This document shows positions 45,836-55,112 of a stretch of 64,000 nucleotides of DNA, piece by piece. A program made the translations under genes and the position numbers. Origin of the DNA: Saccharothrix obliqua. Its GTDB lineage: Bacteria; Actinomycetota; Actinomycetes; Mycobacteriales; Pseudonocardiaceae. How positions within the stretch are numbered: the first letter of the stretch is position 1; each line of letters starts with the position of its first letter. The notes under the pieces were generated by a model. It was not told the origin of the DNA and did not search any database. It saw nothing but the letters and a program-made list of their open reading frames with translations. The stretch spans positions 186,001 to 250,000 of the forward strand of contig NZ_JAHXGQ010000007.1 in assembly GCF_019375475.1 (NCBI RefSeq), read 5' to 3'.

Positions 45836-47209
45836 TCACGCGGTCGTGCGAGAGGACACCCCGGACGGGTGGAAGTCACGTTCGGCTTCGGGCTCGGCGC
45901 CGTCGCGGCGGTCCAGCAGGTGGTCCACGTCGACGCGGGACGGGTCGTTCAGGACCTCCTTGAGGCGGTCGCGGTCCAACTGGCCCTGCCAGCGGGCGAC
46001 GACCAGGGTGCCGACGCCGTTGCCGATGACGTTGGTGATGGCCCGCGCCTCGGACATGAAGCGGTCGATGCCGACGATCAGCGCGATGCCCACGGCCGGG
46101 ATGGCGCTGTTCGCCTCGAACGCCGTCAGCGACGCCGCGAGCGTGACCAGGCCCGCCCCGGTGACGCCCGCCGCGCCCTTCGACGCCAGCAGCATGAACA
46201 GCAGCAGGCCGATCTGGGTGCCCAGGCCGACGTCGTGCCCGGTCGCCTGGGCGATGAAGATCGCGCCCATGGTGAGGTAGATGCACGTGCCGTCGAGGTT
46301 GAACGAGTAGCCGGTGGGGATGGTCAGGCCCACCACGGACCGGTCCGCGCCCGCCGCCTCCAGCTTCACCAGCATCCGCGGCAGCACCGACTCCGACGAG
46401 CTGGTGCCGAGCACGATCAGCAACTCGTCCTTGAGGTACCGCAGGAGCTTGATGATCGAGAAACCCGCGCCCAGGGCGACACCGCCCAGCACCACGAGCA
46501 CGAACAGCAGGCACGTCGCGTAGAACGAGCCCATCAGCCACGCCAGCTTGCCGAGGATCGTGCCGCCGAACTTGCCGATGGTGTAGGCGATCCCGCCGAA
46601 CGCGCCGACCGGCGCGGCGTACATGACGATCCGGATCACGCCGAACATCACCTTGGCGACGGTGTCCAGCGCGGACACCACCCGCTCGCCGGCCCGGCCC
46701 ATGCCGCCCACGGCCACCGCCACCAGGACCGCCACCAGCAGCACCTGGATGAGCTGGCCGTCGGTGAACGCGCCGACGAACGACTTCGGCACCAGGCTCA
46801 GCACGAAACCCGTCACGCCGGTCTCCGCGGTCTTCGCCTCGGCCAGCGTCTTGGCCGCCGCCTCGTCGTTGATCGGGATCGGCGGACCGTGGTGGCCGGG
46901 CTGCACGAGGTTCACCACGAGCAGGCCGATGGTCAGCGCCAGCGCGGTCATCGCGGTGAAGTAGAGGATGGTGCGCAACGCGAGGCCGCCCGCCTTGGCG
47001 AGGTTGCCGAGCCCCGCGATGCCGACGACCACCGTGCAGAAGATGGTGGGCGCGATGACCACCTTCACCAACGCCACGAACAGGTCCGCGAGCCACTTCA
47101 TGCCGGACGCCTGCGCCGGGAACGCGTAGCCGACGACGACACCGAGCACGATCGACACCAGGACCCAGAAGTACAGGTGTTTGTGGATCGGTTTGCGCGC
47201 GGTGGCCAC
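45836..47209 (-). CDS. Dicarboxylate/amino acid:cation symporter (DctA/GltP type)
   Basis: A 457-residue DAACS/SLC1-fold transporter with eight membrane helices and two re-entrant loops. Signatures are LGTSSSESVLPRMLVKLE (Ser-rich HP1), the helix 7 segment IPTGYSFNLDGTCIYLTMG (NMDGT-type motif as NLDGT), and LASKGAAGVTGAGLVTLAAS (HP2). It would import C4-dicarboxylates or acidic amino acids with H+ or Na+. The GTG at 47209 is preceded by GGAGG. It lies next to gltBD and is divergent from a TAXI-type binding protein. Fumarate/malate uptake is the commonest role for this length; glutamate is possible. Confidence 0.94.
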   Translation of the reverse strand: MATARKPIHKHLYFWVLVSIVLGVVVGYAFPAQASGMKWLADLFVALVKVVIAPTIFCTVVVGIAGLGNLAKAGGLALRTILYFTAMTALALTIGLLVVNLVQPGHHGPPIPINDEAAAKTLAEAKTAETGVTGFVLSLVPKSFVGAFTDGQLIQVLLVAVLVAVAVGGMGRAGERVVSALDTVAKVMFGVIRIVMYAAPVGAFGGIAYTIGKFGGTILGKLAWLMGSFYATCLLFVLVVLGGVALGAGFSIIKLLRYLKDELLIVLGTSSSESVLPRMLVKLEAAGADRSVVGLTIPTGYSFNLDGTCIYLTMGAIFIAQATGHDVGLGTQIGLLLFMLLASKGAAGVTGAGLVTLAASLTAFEANSAIPAVGIALIVGIDRFMSEARAITNVIGNGVGTLVVARWQGQLDRDRLKEVLNDPSRVDVDHLLDRRDGAEPEAERDFHPSGVSSRTTA

Positions 47210-47331
47210 GTTTCCTCCAGCGGTGCGGGGTAGGCCAGTGATCGTGGGCACGCGCCCGGTCCGCGACAAGGCCGCCGCCGGAAACTTCAGACGCCTCTGA
47301 CGTAACCGGCCGTCCGCTGCTCCGACAGGGC

Positions 47332-47337
47332 TAGTGT
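47332..47337 (+). promoter_or_regulatory. -10 element, leaderless TAXI gene
   Basis: TAGTGT lies 7 nt before the GTG at 47345; no ribosome-binding site is present. Confidence 0.45.
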
Positions 47338-47344
47338 GCTCGCC

Positions 47345-48274
47345 GTGCGGGTGTCCCGGCGTTCGGTGCTGCTCGCCGCGTTGGCGGCGGGGCTGCCCGC
47401 GTGCACCGGGCCCGACCCGGTCGCGCCCGCCGAGCTGGTGCTGGCCACCGGGCCGGACGGCGCGGTGTTCCGCGAGATCGGCGGCGCGCTCGCGCGGGCG
47501 TTGGCCGAGCAGCTTCCCGACACGCGCGTGGTCGCCCGGTCGACCGGCGCGTCCGTGGAGAACGTGCGCCTGCTCCGGACCGGCGCGGTCCACCTGGGAC
47601 TGTCCTCTTTGGACCCGTTGTTCGACGCCGTGCTGAGCGCCGACGACCCGGGCGGGATCAGCGCCGTCGGCCGCCTCTACGACAGCTTCCTCCAGGTGGT
47701 CGTGCCCGCCGGGTCGCCGGTGGTCCGGCTGGCCGACCTCGCGGGCAGGCGCGTGTCGTTCGGGCCGCGCGAGTCGGGCACCGAGTTCACCGCGACCCGG
47801 CTGCTGGACCTGCTCGGCATCCGGGTGGAGGCGCGGCGGATGGCGCACGCCGAGGCGGGGCGGCAGCTCGCGGCAGGCGGGCTCGACGCGTTGCTCGCCC
47901 TGACCGGCATCCCGACGCCCGCGATCGCCGACCTGCCCGCCACGTTCCCGATCCGCCTGCTCGACCTGCCCGCGGAGGCCGAGCGGTTGGCCGCCACGCA
48001 CCCCGGGCCGTACGTGCCGGTGACCATCCCGGCCACCACCTACCGGTCGCTCGGGCCGTGCCGGACGTTCGCGGTGCCGAACCTGCTGCTGGCACGCACC
48101 GCGCTGGACCCGTCGGTGGTCGAGGTGGTGACGCGGACCGTCTTCACCGAGTCCGCGCGCATCGCCGCCGGCCACTCCGAAGCCGCCCGGATCAACGTGC
48201 GCACCGGGATCGCCACCGGTCGCGTGCCGCTGCACCGCGGCGCGGAGCGCTGGTTCCGCTCGGTGAAGCGCTGA
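47345..48274 (+). CDS. TAXI family TRAP-type solute-binding lipoprotein
   Basis: A 309-residue exported lipoprotein: RRSVLLAALAAGLPAC contains a twin-Arg-like start and a lipobox (LPAC). The mature part is a TAXI-type periplasmic binding fold (LATGPDGAVFREIGGALARA, GASVENVRLLRTGAVHLGLS, and VSFGPRESGTEFTATRLLDL). TAXI proteins normally deliver solute to TRAP permeases, but none is encoded here. The convergent neighbour, 5 bp away, is a histidine kinase, so this protein may instead be an extracytoplasmic sensor for that kinase. An in-frame GTG at 47336 is an alternative start. Confidence 0.88.
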   Translation: MRVSRRSVLLAALAAGLPACTGPDPVAPAELVLATGPDGAVFREIGGALARALAEQLPDTRVVARSTGASVENVRLLRTGAVHLGLSSLDPLFDAVLSADDPGGISAVGRLYDSFLQVVVPAGSPVVRLADLAGRRVSFGPRESGTEFTATRLLDLLGIRVEARRMAHAEAGRQLAAGGLDALLALTGIPTPAIADLPATFPIRLLDLPAEAERLAATHPGPYVPVTIPATTYRSLGPCRTFAVPNLLLARTALDPSVVEVVTRTVFTESARIAAGHSEAARINVRTGIATGRVPLHRGAERWFRSVKR

Positions 48275-48279
48275 CCACG

Positions 48280-49629
48280 TCAGCCCGCCCGCAGCACGAC
48301 CACGACGTCCAGCCCGCGTGGCCGCGCGGCCAGCAGCCGCAGCTCACCGCCCGCCCCGGTGACCAGCTCCGCGCAGATCGCCAGGCCCAGGCCGGTGCCC
48401 GCGACGTTCTGGTGCCTCGGCGCACGCCAGAACCGCCGCACCGCCGCCGCCCGCTCCGCCTCGCCGAGCCCCGTGCCGTCGTCGGTGACGTGCAGCTCCA
48501 CCCGCTCCCCCGGCACCGCCCACAGCCGCACGCGGGACGCGCCCGACAGCCGCACCGCGTTGCCGACCAGCTCGTCCAGCACGCTGCCCAGCCCGCCGGG
48601 CGGTGCCAGCACGCGCAGCCCCGGCGGCACGTCCACCTCCAGCGCGATCCCGCCCGCGAGCGCGCGCCAGGCCGGGACGTGCGCGGCGAGCAGGCCGTCC
48701 ACGTCCACCGGTTCGGCGGCGGACGCGCTGTCCAGGCGGGTCGCGGCCAGCAGGGCGTCCAGCACGCGCCCCATCTCCTCCGCCTCCTCGACCGCGATCC
48801 GCCACGCCTCGTCGTCGGTGACGTGCGGGCGGAGGTTGTCCACGGCCAGCCGCAGGCTCGCCAGCGGGTTGCGGAGCTGGTGCGAGGCGTCCGACACGAA
48901 CGCCCGCTGGCGGCGCAGCGCGCGGCCGACCACGTCGACCATCGCGTTGAACGAGGCCGCCAGCCGACGCAGCTCCGGTGGCCCGCCGACCTCGTCGGCG
49001 CGGGCGTCCAGCTCACCGCCCGCGACGGCGGCGGTCGCCTCGTCCAGCTTCCGCACCGGCCGCAGCACCCACCGCGACATCGGCCACGCCACGGCGACCA
49101 CGGCCAGCGCCGGCACCAGCCCGACCAGTGCCAGCAGCCCCCACTGCCGCAACACCGCCGCACGCAGCCCGTCCGTGGGCGACACCGTGACGACGGCGGC
49201 GACCACCTCGCTGTCCCGCCCGACCGGTTCGACCACCACCAGGTCCGCGTCCTGCCACGGCCAGACGACCTGGTGGGCGTCACCCCGGTAGCCGCTGAAG
49301 GCGGCGTCCAGGCCGGCTTTGACCAGCGGGTCGGACAGGTCGAACGGCAGGCGTGAACTCTCGATCAGGGCGCGGTCCGTGCCGACCAGGGCGGCGGCGA
49401 TGCCGTAGAGCCGGTCATACCGGTCGAGTTCTTCGCGCAGGGCCGTGCGGCGGTCCGAGGCGAGGGCGTTCTCGGCGAGCGAGGCGAACCGGCCGGCGTC
49501 GCCGAGGCGGTCGAGGTAGGTCTCCTGGCTCTCCCGCTGCACGACCGCCATGGCGAGCGGCACGCCGAGGGCGCCCACCAGGGCCACCAGCAGCGGCACG
49601 ATCAGGATGAGCAGTCGGCGGAGCATCAC
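48280..49629 (-). CDS. Sensor histidine kinase (TctE/OmpR-class partner)
   Basis: A 449-residue kinase. It has a membrane helix at about 5-30, an extracytoplasmic sensor of about 130 residues, a second helix at about 165-187, HAMP to about 240, the phosphoacceptor His in FVSDASHQLRNPLASLRLAV (about residue 248), and an ATPase domain with VLDELVGNAVRLSG (N box), VTDDGTGLGEAE (G1) and VAGTGLGLAICAEL (G2). The start is GTG at 49629 or ATG at 49626. The OmpR-type response regulator is encoded on the same strand at 51495-50827, separated by the AMIN-like gene and a repeat-rich gap. The TAXI lipoprotein gene is convergent with it. Confidence 0.93.
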   Translation of the reverse strand: MMLRRLLILIVPLLVALVGALGVPLAMAVVQRESQETYLDRLGDAGRFASLAENALASDRRTALREELDRYDRLYGIAAALVGTDRALIESSRLPFDLSDPLVKAGLDAAFSGYRGDAHQVVWPWQDADLVVVEPVGRDSEVVAAVVTVSPTDGLRAAVLRQWGLLALVGLVPALAVVAVAWPMSRWVLRPVRKLDEATAAVAGGELDARADEVGGPPELRRLAASFNAMVDVVGRALRRQRAFVSDASHQLRNPLASLRLAVDNLRPHVTDDEAWRIAVEEAEEMGRVLDALLAATRLDSASAAEPVDVDGLLAAHVPAWRALAGGIALEVDVPPGLRVLAPPGGLGSVLDELVGNAVRLSGASRVRLWAVPGERVELHVTDDGTGLGEAERAAAVRRFWRAPRHQNVAGTGLGLAICAELVTGAGGELRLLAARPRGLDVVVVLRAG

Positions 49630-50295
49630 GGCCTCGTCAGGGGGTTCGGGCCGTCATCCTGCCGCACGCCGCGGCGGGTGGGTCCACGGCTTGGGGCGGC
49701 GCGAGAGGCCGAGGGGGCTCCGGGAGGAAGGCGCGGGGTTCGGTGCGCGGGGTTCGGTGCGCGGAGTGGGGCCGGGGCGCGAGACGCGGGTTCGGGCGCG
49801 GGATGGCGCGTGAGTGTCGGGAAGGGGGACGCGCTTGCGGCTCCGGCGCGGAGCGGGGGCCGGGCGTGGGGACCCGGTTCGGCGCGAGACGCGGGTTCGA
49901 GGGGCGGGCGGAGAGGAACCGGGTGCGGTGGCCGGCGGGTGTGGGCCGCGAGGCGCGGGGCAGGCGGCGGCTCGCCGAGGCGGGTGGCGGCTCGGCAGGG
50001 CGGGTGGAGCGCAGGCTGGGCGGGTACCGGCTCGGCAGGGCGGGTGGAGCGCGGGCTGGTACCGGCTCGGCGGGGCGGGCAGCGGCTCGGCAGGGCGGGC
50101 GGAGCGCGGGCTGGTACCGGCTCGGCAGGGCAGGCAGCGGCTCGGCGAGGCGGGCAGCGGGCAGCCGAGGCGGGTGGCGGCTCGGCGAGGCGGTGGGAGG
50201 GGCTGGCGGCCTGCTGCGGGTTGTGGGCAACCCGGGTGTTGTGACGCGCGTCATGATGGGTGCCGGGACATCCGGTGTGGAGGAGGGGGATCTTG
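49630..50295. repeat. Gene-free G-rich region with degenerate tandem repeats
   Basis: No gene is supported in these 666 bp. The + strand is strongly G-rich. From about 49960 to 50215, units built on GGCTCGGCAGGGCGGG and GAGCGCGGGCTGGTACC repeat in overlapping 20- and ~50-bp patterns. Open frames across it translate to low-complexity Arg/Ala/Gly or Pro/Arg peptides. It separates divergent genes and must hold their promoters. Confidence 0.65.
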
Positions 50296-50823
50296 ATGAT
50301 GGTCCGACGGATTTTGCTGCTGGCCGCCGCCGCGGTGTCGGCGATGGCGGTGGTTGTCGCGCCTGCTTCGGCTGCCGGGGCTTGTTCGGTTGACTGGGGT
50401 TCGTTGCCCAAGGCTGCGGACGGCGCTGCTTCCGGGAACCTGACGAACATCCGGTCCGGGCGGCAGGAGTGCTACGACCGGCTGGTGTTCGACCTCTCGG
50501 GTGAGAACAGCGGGTACTTCGTGCAGTACGTGGACGAGGTGCAGGAGGAGGGTTCCGGGCGGCCGGTGGCTTTGCGGGGTGAGGGGAAGCTCCAGGTCGT
50601 GGTTCGCGCGCCCGCGTACGACTCCAACGGCAACCCGACGTACACGTTCGCCGATCGGGCCGAGTTGGTGAACGTGACGGGCTACGACACGTTCCGCCAG
50701 GTCGCGTGGGCGGGGTCGTTCGAGGGGCAGACGACGGTGGGGCTGGGTGTGCGGGCCCGGCTGCCGTTCCGGGTGTTCACGCTGCCCGGCCGGGTCGTGG
50801 TGGACGTCGCCCACCAGTGGTGA
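50296..50823 (+). CDS. Secreted AMIN-like domain protein
   Basis: A 175-residue exported protein. The signal peptide spans about 1-30 (RRILLLAAAAVSAMAVVVAP then ASAAG). The mature part matches the actinobacterial AMIN-like domain: CYDRLVFDLSGENSGYFVQY, RGEGKLQVVVRAPAYDSNG and LGVRARLPFRVFTLPGRVVV. Such domains are thought to bind cell-wall polymers, but the role is not established. Two ATGs (50296, 50299) follow GGAGGAGGGGG. It ends 3 bp from the convergent response regulator. Confidence 0.8.
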   Translation: MMVRRILLLAAAAVSAMAVVVAPASAAGACSVDWGSLPKAADGAASGNLTNIRSGRQECYDRLVFDLSGENSGYFVQYVDEVQEEGSGRPVALRGEGKLQVVVRAPAYDSNGNPTYTFADRAELVNVTGYDTFRQVAWAGSFEGQTTVGLGVRARLPFRVFTLPGRVVVDVAHQW

Positions 50824-50826
50824 CCG

Positions 50827-51495
50827 CTAGGAGTGGGCCGCCACCCGGTAGCCCACTCCGCGAACGGTCTCGATGCGCACCGCGTCGCCGAGCTTGCCGC
50901 GCAGCGCCGCGATGTGCGTGTCCAGGGTGCGTGACGGCGCCTCCCAGTGGGCCTGCCACACCTGGTCCACGATCAGGTCGCGGCTGACCACCGTGCCCGC
51001 GCGGTGCACCAGCAGCGCCAGCAGGTCGAACTCCTTGCGGGTCAGCGGGACGGGTGTGCCGTCGACCAGGGCCTCCCGCGTCGCCGGGTCCAGGGTGAGC
51101 GCGCCCAGCGTGAGCCGGTCACCGCGGTCACCGGCCGCGCGGGCGGTCCGGGTGCGGCGCAGCACGGCCTCGATGCGTGCCAGCAGCTCGGCCGTGCCGA
51201 ACGGCTTGACCACGTAGTCGTCCGCACCCGCCCGCAACCCCAGGACGCGTTCCCGCTCCTCACCACGCGCGGTGACGGCGATGACCGCCGTGCCGGGTCT
51301 GCGCCGCAGCTCGCGCAGCACGTCCAGGCCGTCCAGGTCGGGCAGCCCCAGGTCCAGCAGCACCACGTCGGCGGGTGGCGCGGCGAGCGCGTCGGCGGCC
51401 GTGGCCGCGCGGTGCACGTCGTAGCCCGCGTGCCGCAGCGCCGTCAGCAGGCCGCGCGCCACCCGGTCGTCGTCCTCGACGACGAGGATGCGCAT
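50827..51495 (-). CDS. OmpR/PhoB family response regulator (TctD-like)
   Basis: A 222-residue response regulator. The receiver has the acidic pair EDDD near the start, the phosphoacceptor Asp in VVLLDLGLPDLDG and the Lys in DDYVVKPFGTAEL. The winged-helix output domain has PLTRKEFDLLALLVHRAGTV and SRTLDTHIAALRGKLG. It sits 5 bp downstream of lgt, so it may be transcribed from the lgt promoter. The matching kinase is probably the one at 48280-49629. Confidence 0.95.
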   Translation of the reverse strand: MRILVVEDDDRVARGLLTALRHAGYDVHRAATAADALAAPPADVVLLDLGLPDLDGLDVLRELRRRPGTAVIAVTARGEERERVLGLRAGADDYVVKPFGTAELLARIEAVLRRTRTARAAGDRGDRLTLGALTLDPATREALVDGTPVPLTRKEFDLLALLVHRAGTVVSRDLIVDQVWQAHWEAPSRTLDTHIAALRGKLGDAVRIETVRGVGYRVAAHS

Positions 51496-51500
51496 CGCGG

Positions 51501-52490
51501 CTACTGCTCCGGTTTGTCCACCGGTTCGGTGCCGGGCACCTTCGTCCGCTGGTCGGCAGCCGTCGCACCGGCGGGTGTCGGGTCGTCGTCTGCGGCGGTC
51601 GCGTCACCGGTGTCCGGGTCGGTGGTCTCGCCGCGCTCGATGACCTCGCGGTCGCCCTTCTTCGCGGCCAGCACGAAGTAGGCGATCGCCCCGATGAACA
51701 CCACGGCCGAGGTGATGACGTTGATCCGCAGGCCGAAGACCTCGGTCGCCGCGTCGGTGCGCATCAGCTCGATCCAGAAGCGGCCCGCCGTGTAGCCCGC
51801 GACGTACACCGCGAACGCCCGGCCGTGCCCGAGGCGGAACTTGCGGTCGGCCCAGACGACCAGCAGCGCCACGCCCAGGTTCCACAGCAGCTCGTAGAGG
51901 AACGTCGGGTGCACCACCATGATCGGCGTGTGGTCCAGCGCCACGCCGCCCAGCTCGTCCTGGTACCCGGTGACCGGGTTGACGCGCTGGTAGATCTCCA
52001 GGCCCCAGGGCAGTGTGGTGGGACCGCCGTACAGCTCCTGGTTGAAGTAGTTGCCGAGCCGGCCGATGGCCTGCGCGACGACGATGCCCGGCGCCACGGC
52101 GTCCGCCATCGCAGGCAGCGGGATGCCGCGGCGGCGGCACGCGATCCACGCGCCGACCGCGCCGAGCGCGATCGCGCCCCAGATGCCGAGGCCGCCGTTC
52201 CAGATGGCCAGGGCCTCCCACGGGTTCTTGCCCTCGCCGAAGTATTTGTGCCAGTCCGTCGCCACGTGGTAGAGCCGCCCGCCGACCAGGCCGAACGGCA
52301 CCGCGAACACGGCGATGTCGGTGACCTCGCCCTTCGCCCCGCCACGTGCCACCCAGCGGCGTTCGCCCCACCAGATGGCCACGATGATGCCCACGATGAT
52401 GCACAGGGCGTAGGCGCGGATCGGGATCGGCCCGAGCTGCCACACGCCCCGGTCCGGGCTGGGGATCGTCGCCAGGAAAGTCGTCACCAC
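51501..52490 (-). CDS. lgt: Prolipoprotein diacylglyceryl transferase
   Basis: A 329-residue polytopic membrane enzyme that transfers diacylglycerol from phosphatidylglycerol to the lipobox Cys of prolipoproteins. The family signature GRLGNYFNQELYGGPT is intact, and IPSPDRGVWQLGPIPIRAYA is the usual N-terminus. The C-terminal ~60 residues are a soluble Asp/Thr/Pro-rich tail, as in other actinobacterial Lgt. The start is one of two consecutive GTG codons (52490, 52487) after GGTGGGGG. It lies downstream of the trp operon, which is common in actinobacteria. Confidence 0.96.
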   Translation of the reverse strand: MVTTFLATIPSPDRGVWQLGPIPIRAYALCIIVGIIVAIWWGERRWVARGGAKGEVTDIAVFAVPFGLVGGRLYHVATDWHKYFGEGKNPWEALAIWNGGLGIWGAIALGAVGAWIACRRRGIPLPAMADAVAPGIVVAQAIGRLGNYFNQELYGGPTTLPWGLEIYQRVNPVTGYQDELGGVALDHTPIMVVHPTFLYELLWNLGVALLVVWADRKFRLGHGRAFAVYVAGYTAGRFWIELMRTDAATEVFGLRINVITSAVVFIGAIAYFVLAAKKGDREVIERGETTDPDTGDATAADDDPTPAGATAADQRTKVPGTEPVDKPEQ

Positions 52491-53044
52491 GGCCCCCACC
52501 GTAGCCGGTGCGCCGGATCCGCTTGCCGGGACAGCTCGATTGTTACCGCGAACGGCCGCGCCGACCGCGGTGGGCCGCCGACGCCGCGCGCCACCCGCGC
52601 GACGCACGGGCCGCCGGGTTCAGCGCGGGGGTGGTGGGGCTGCTGCCGGGGATTCGGTCGAGCCCGGGATCGGCGGGCGTCGAGGGCCGGCTCGACGGAG
52701 CCGGGCGAAGGGCGGGCACGGCTGGACCTCGTCCCGGAGTCCGGTAGTGCTCCGGGTGGATGAGCGCGGAGGACCGGCTCCCGGGAGCCCGGCGAGGGCC
52801 GGGCGCGGTGGGCCGGCGCGCCGGACCCGGGTGAAGCTCGCGCACAACGAGGCCGGGTTCGGGAACCGGGCGAGGGCCGGGCGCGGTGAGCCGGCTCCGC
52901 GGACCCGGGTGAAGCTCGCGCACGGCGAGGCCGGGTTCGGGGGCCGGGTGGAACCAGGCCGAGGCGGGCCGGTCGGGGGCAATCGCAGGTCGGGTGGGAG
53001 TCGGGTCGCGTCATGCGGCAAGTCTCCCGACCCGCACCGACAAT
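52491..53044. repeat. Gene-free region with a 78-bp tandem duplication
   Basis: No gene is supported between lgt and trpA. Two 78-bp copies lie at 52791-52868 and 52869-52946 with a few differences; both contain GGCGAGGGCCGGGCGCGGTG and GGTGAAGCTCGCGCAC. As 78 is a multiple of three, open frames persist (26-residue peptide repeats), but with no start signal or homology. The + strand is G-rich. Confidence 0.65.
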
Positions 53045-53070
53045 TCCGGGGGTCGAGAGCGACCCCCGGA
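53045..53070 (-). terminator. trp operon terminator
   Basis: A perfect 11-bp stem (53045-53055 and 53060-53070) with a 4-nt AGAG loop, 24 bp after the trpA stop. Confidence 0.75.
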
Positions 53071-53094
53071 CCCGGCTTCACCCGAACGTGTCGC

Positions 53095-53880
53095 TCAGGC
53101 CGGGGAGGGCACCTGGCGGACGCCTTCCGCCAGTTCGGTGGCCAGCGCGGCGACGGTGTCGGTCTCCACGGCCGTCACGAAGGCCGACCCGACGATGACA
53201 CCGTCCGCGAACGCCGCCAGCTCCGCGGCCTGCGCGCCCGACCGCACGCCCAACCCCACCGCGACCGGCATGGTGGTGTGCTCCCGCACGCGGCGCACCA
53301 GCTCCGGCGCGGCGGACGAGACGACGTCGCGCGCGCCCGTCACGCCCATCACCGACGTCGCGTACAGGAAGCCCCGCGAAGAACGCGCGTTCAGGTCGAT
53401 GCGCTCCTCCGTGGACGACGGCGCGACCAGGAAGATCCGGTCCAGGTCGTGCGCCTCGGACGCGGCCAGCCACTCCTCGGCCTCGTCGGGCACGAGGTCG
53501 GGCGTGATCAACCCCAGCCCGCCGGCCGCCGCGAGGTCGCGCGCGAACGCGTCCGCACCGTACTTGAGCACCGGGTTCCAGTAGGTCATCACGACGGCAC
53601 GCCCACCGGCCGCCGCGACCGACTCGACGATGCCGAACAGGTCGCGCACCCGGAAGCCCTCGCGCAGCGCGCGCTCCGACGCCCGCTGGATGGTGGGGCC
53701 GTCCATCACCGGGTCGGAGTACGGCAGGCCGACCTCGACCACGTCGCAACCCGAACCGACCATGGCCCGCAGCACGTCCTTGGACCCGTCCACCGTGGGG
53801 TACCCGGCGGGCAGGTAGCCGATCAGCGCCGCCCGCGACTCCGCGCGGCACGCCTCGAACACCCCGGCAAGCCTGCTCAT
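53095..53880 (-). CDS. trpA: Tryptophan synthase alpha subunit
   Basis: A 261-residue TrpA that cleaves indole-3-glycerol phosphate and channels indole to TrpB. The catalytic Glu is in [16 protein letters not shown]; the phosphate-binding region is [14 protein letters not shown] with VIVGSAFV. The ATG is within an ATGA overlap with the trpB stop. It is the last gene of the trpE-C-B-A string, followed by a strong hairpin. Confidence 0.97.
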   Translation of the reverse strand: MSRLAGVFEACRAESRAALIGYLPAGYPTVDGSKDVLRAMVGSGCDVVEVGLPYSDPVMDGPTIQRASERALREGFRVRDLFGIVESVAAAGGRAVVMTYWNPVLKYGADAFARDLAAAGGLGLITPDLVPDEAEEWLAASEAHDLDRIFLVAPSSTEERIDLNARSSRGFLYATSVMGVTGARDVVSSAAPELVRRVREHTTMPVAVGLGVRSGAQAAELAAFADGVIVGSAFVTAVETDTVAALATELAEGVRQVPSPA

Positions 53881-55100
53881 GACTCCACTCCCAGCCCGAA
53901 CCACTTGATCGCGGTGTCCATGTCCTTGTCGCCGCGGCCGGACAGGTTCACCACGATCAACCCGTCCGGGCCGAGTTCGCGGCCCAGCACGAGCGCGCCG
54001 GCCAGCGCGTGCGACGACTCGATGGCCGGGATGATGCCCTCGGTGCGCGAGAGCAGCGCGAACGCCTCCATCGCCTCCGCGTCGGTGACCGGGCGGTACT
54101 CGGCGCGCCCGGTGTCCTTGAGGTGGGCGTGCTCCGGGCCGACGCCCGGGTAGTCCAGGCCCGCCGAGATCGAGTGGGCCTCGCGGATCTGCCCGTCCTC
54201 GTCCTGCATCACGTACGACATGGCGCCGTGCAGCGATCCGGGCGTGCCGACGGTGAGCGTGGCGCCGTGGCGGTCCGTGTCGATGCCGTCACCGCCGGGC
54301 TCCAGGCCGACCAGCCGCACGGACGGGTCGTCGATGAAGCCGTGGAAGATGCCGATGGCGTTGGAGCCGCCGCCGACGCACGCCGCGACCACGTCCGGCA
54401 GCCGCCCGGCCTGCTCCAGGACCTGCGCGCGGGCCTCGATGCCGATCACCCGGTGGAAGTCGCGCACCAGCACGGGGAACGGGTGCGGACCCGCCGCCGT
54501 GCCGAGCAGGTAGTGGGTGTCGTCGACGTTGGCCACCCAGTCGCGCAGGGCCTCGTTGATCGCGTCCTTGAGGGTGCGCGAACCCGTCTTGACCGGGATG
54601 ACCTCGGCGCCGAGCAGCCGCATCCGGGCCACGTTGAGCGCCTGCCGCTCGGTGTCGACCTCGCCCATGTAGATGACGCAGTCCAGGCCCATCAGCGCGC
54701 ACGCGGTGGCCGTGGCGACGCCGTGCTGGCCCGCGCCGGTCTCCGCGATGACGCGCTTCTTGCCCATCCGCTTGGTGAGCAGCGCCTGGCCCAGCACGTT
54801 GTTGATCTTGTGCGAGCCGGTGTGGTTCAGGTCCTCCCGCTTGAGGAAGATCCGCGCCCCACCGGCGTGCGCGGCGAACTTCGGGGCTTCCGTGAGCAGC
54901 GACGGCCGCCCCGCGTAGTCGCGCAGCAGCCGGAAGAACTCGTCGAGGAACTCGGGGTCGATCCGCGCCTTCTCGTAGAAGGCCGCCAGCTCGTCCACCG
55001 CCGCGATGAGCGCTTCGGGCATGTACCGGCCACCCCACGGCCCGAAGTGGCCCCGGTCGTCGGGGTCGTGGGGCGTCGGTGCCAGTTGGCCGCGCGACAT
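53877..55100 (-). CDS. trpB: Tryptophan synthase beta subunit
   Basis: A 407-residue TrpB joining indole and serine. The PLP Lys is in [20 protein letters not shown], the catalytic Glu region is [13 protein letters not shown], and the phosphate cradle is [10 protein letters not shown]. The ATG is 12 bp after the trpC stop, and the stop overlaps trpA. Confidence 0.98.
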   Translation of the reverse strand: MSRGQLAPTPHDPDDRGHFGPWGGRYMPEALIAAVDELAAFYEKARIDPEFLDEFFRLLRDYAGRPSLLTEAPKFAAHAGGARIFLKREDLNHTGSHKINNVLGQALLTKRMGKKRVIAETGAGQHGVATATACALMGLDCVIYMGEVDTERQALNVARMRLLGAEVIPVKTGSRTLKDAINEALRDWVANVDDTHYLLGTAAGPHPFPVLVRDFHRVIGIEARAQVLEQAGRLPDVVAACVGGGSNAIGIFHGFIDDPSVRLVGLEPGGDGIDTDRHGATLTVGTPGSLHGAMSYVMQDEDGQIREAHSISAGLDYPGVGPEHAHLKDTGRAEYRPVTDAEAMEAFALLSRTEGIIPAIESSHALAGALVLGRELGPDGLIVVNLSGRGDKDMDTAIKWFGLGVES

Positions 55101-55112
55101 GCGTTTGCTCCC

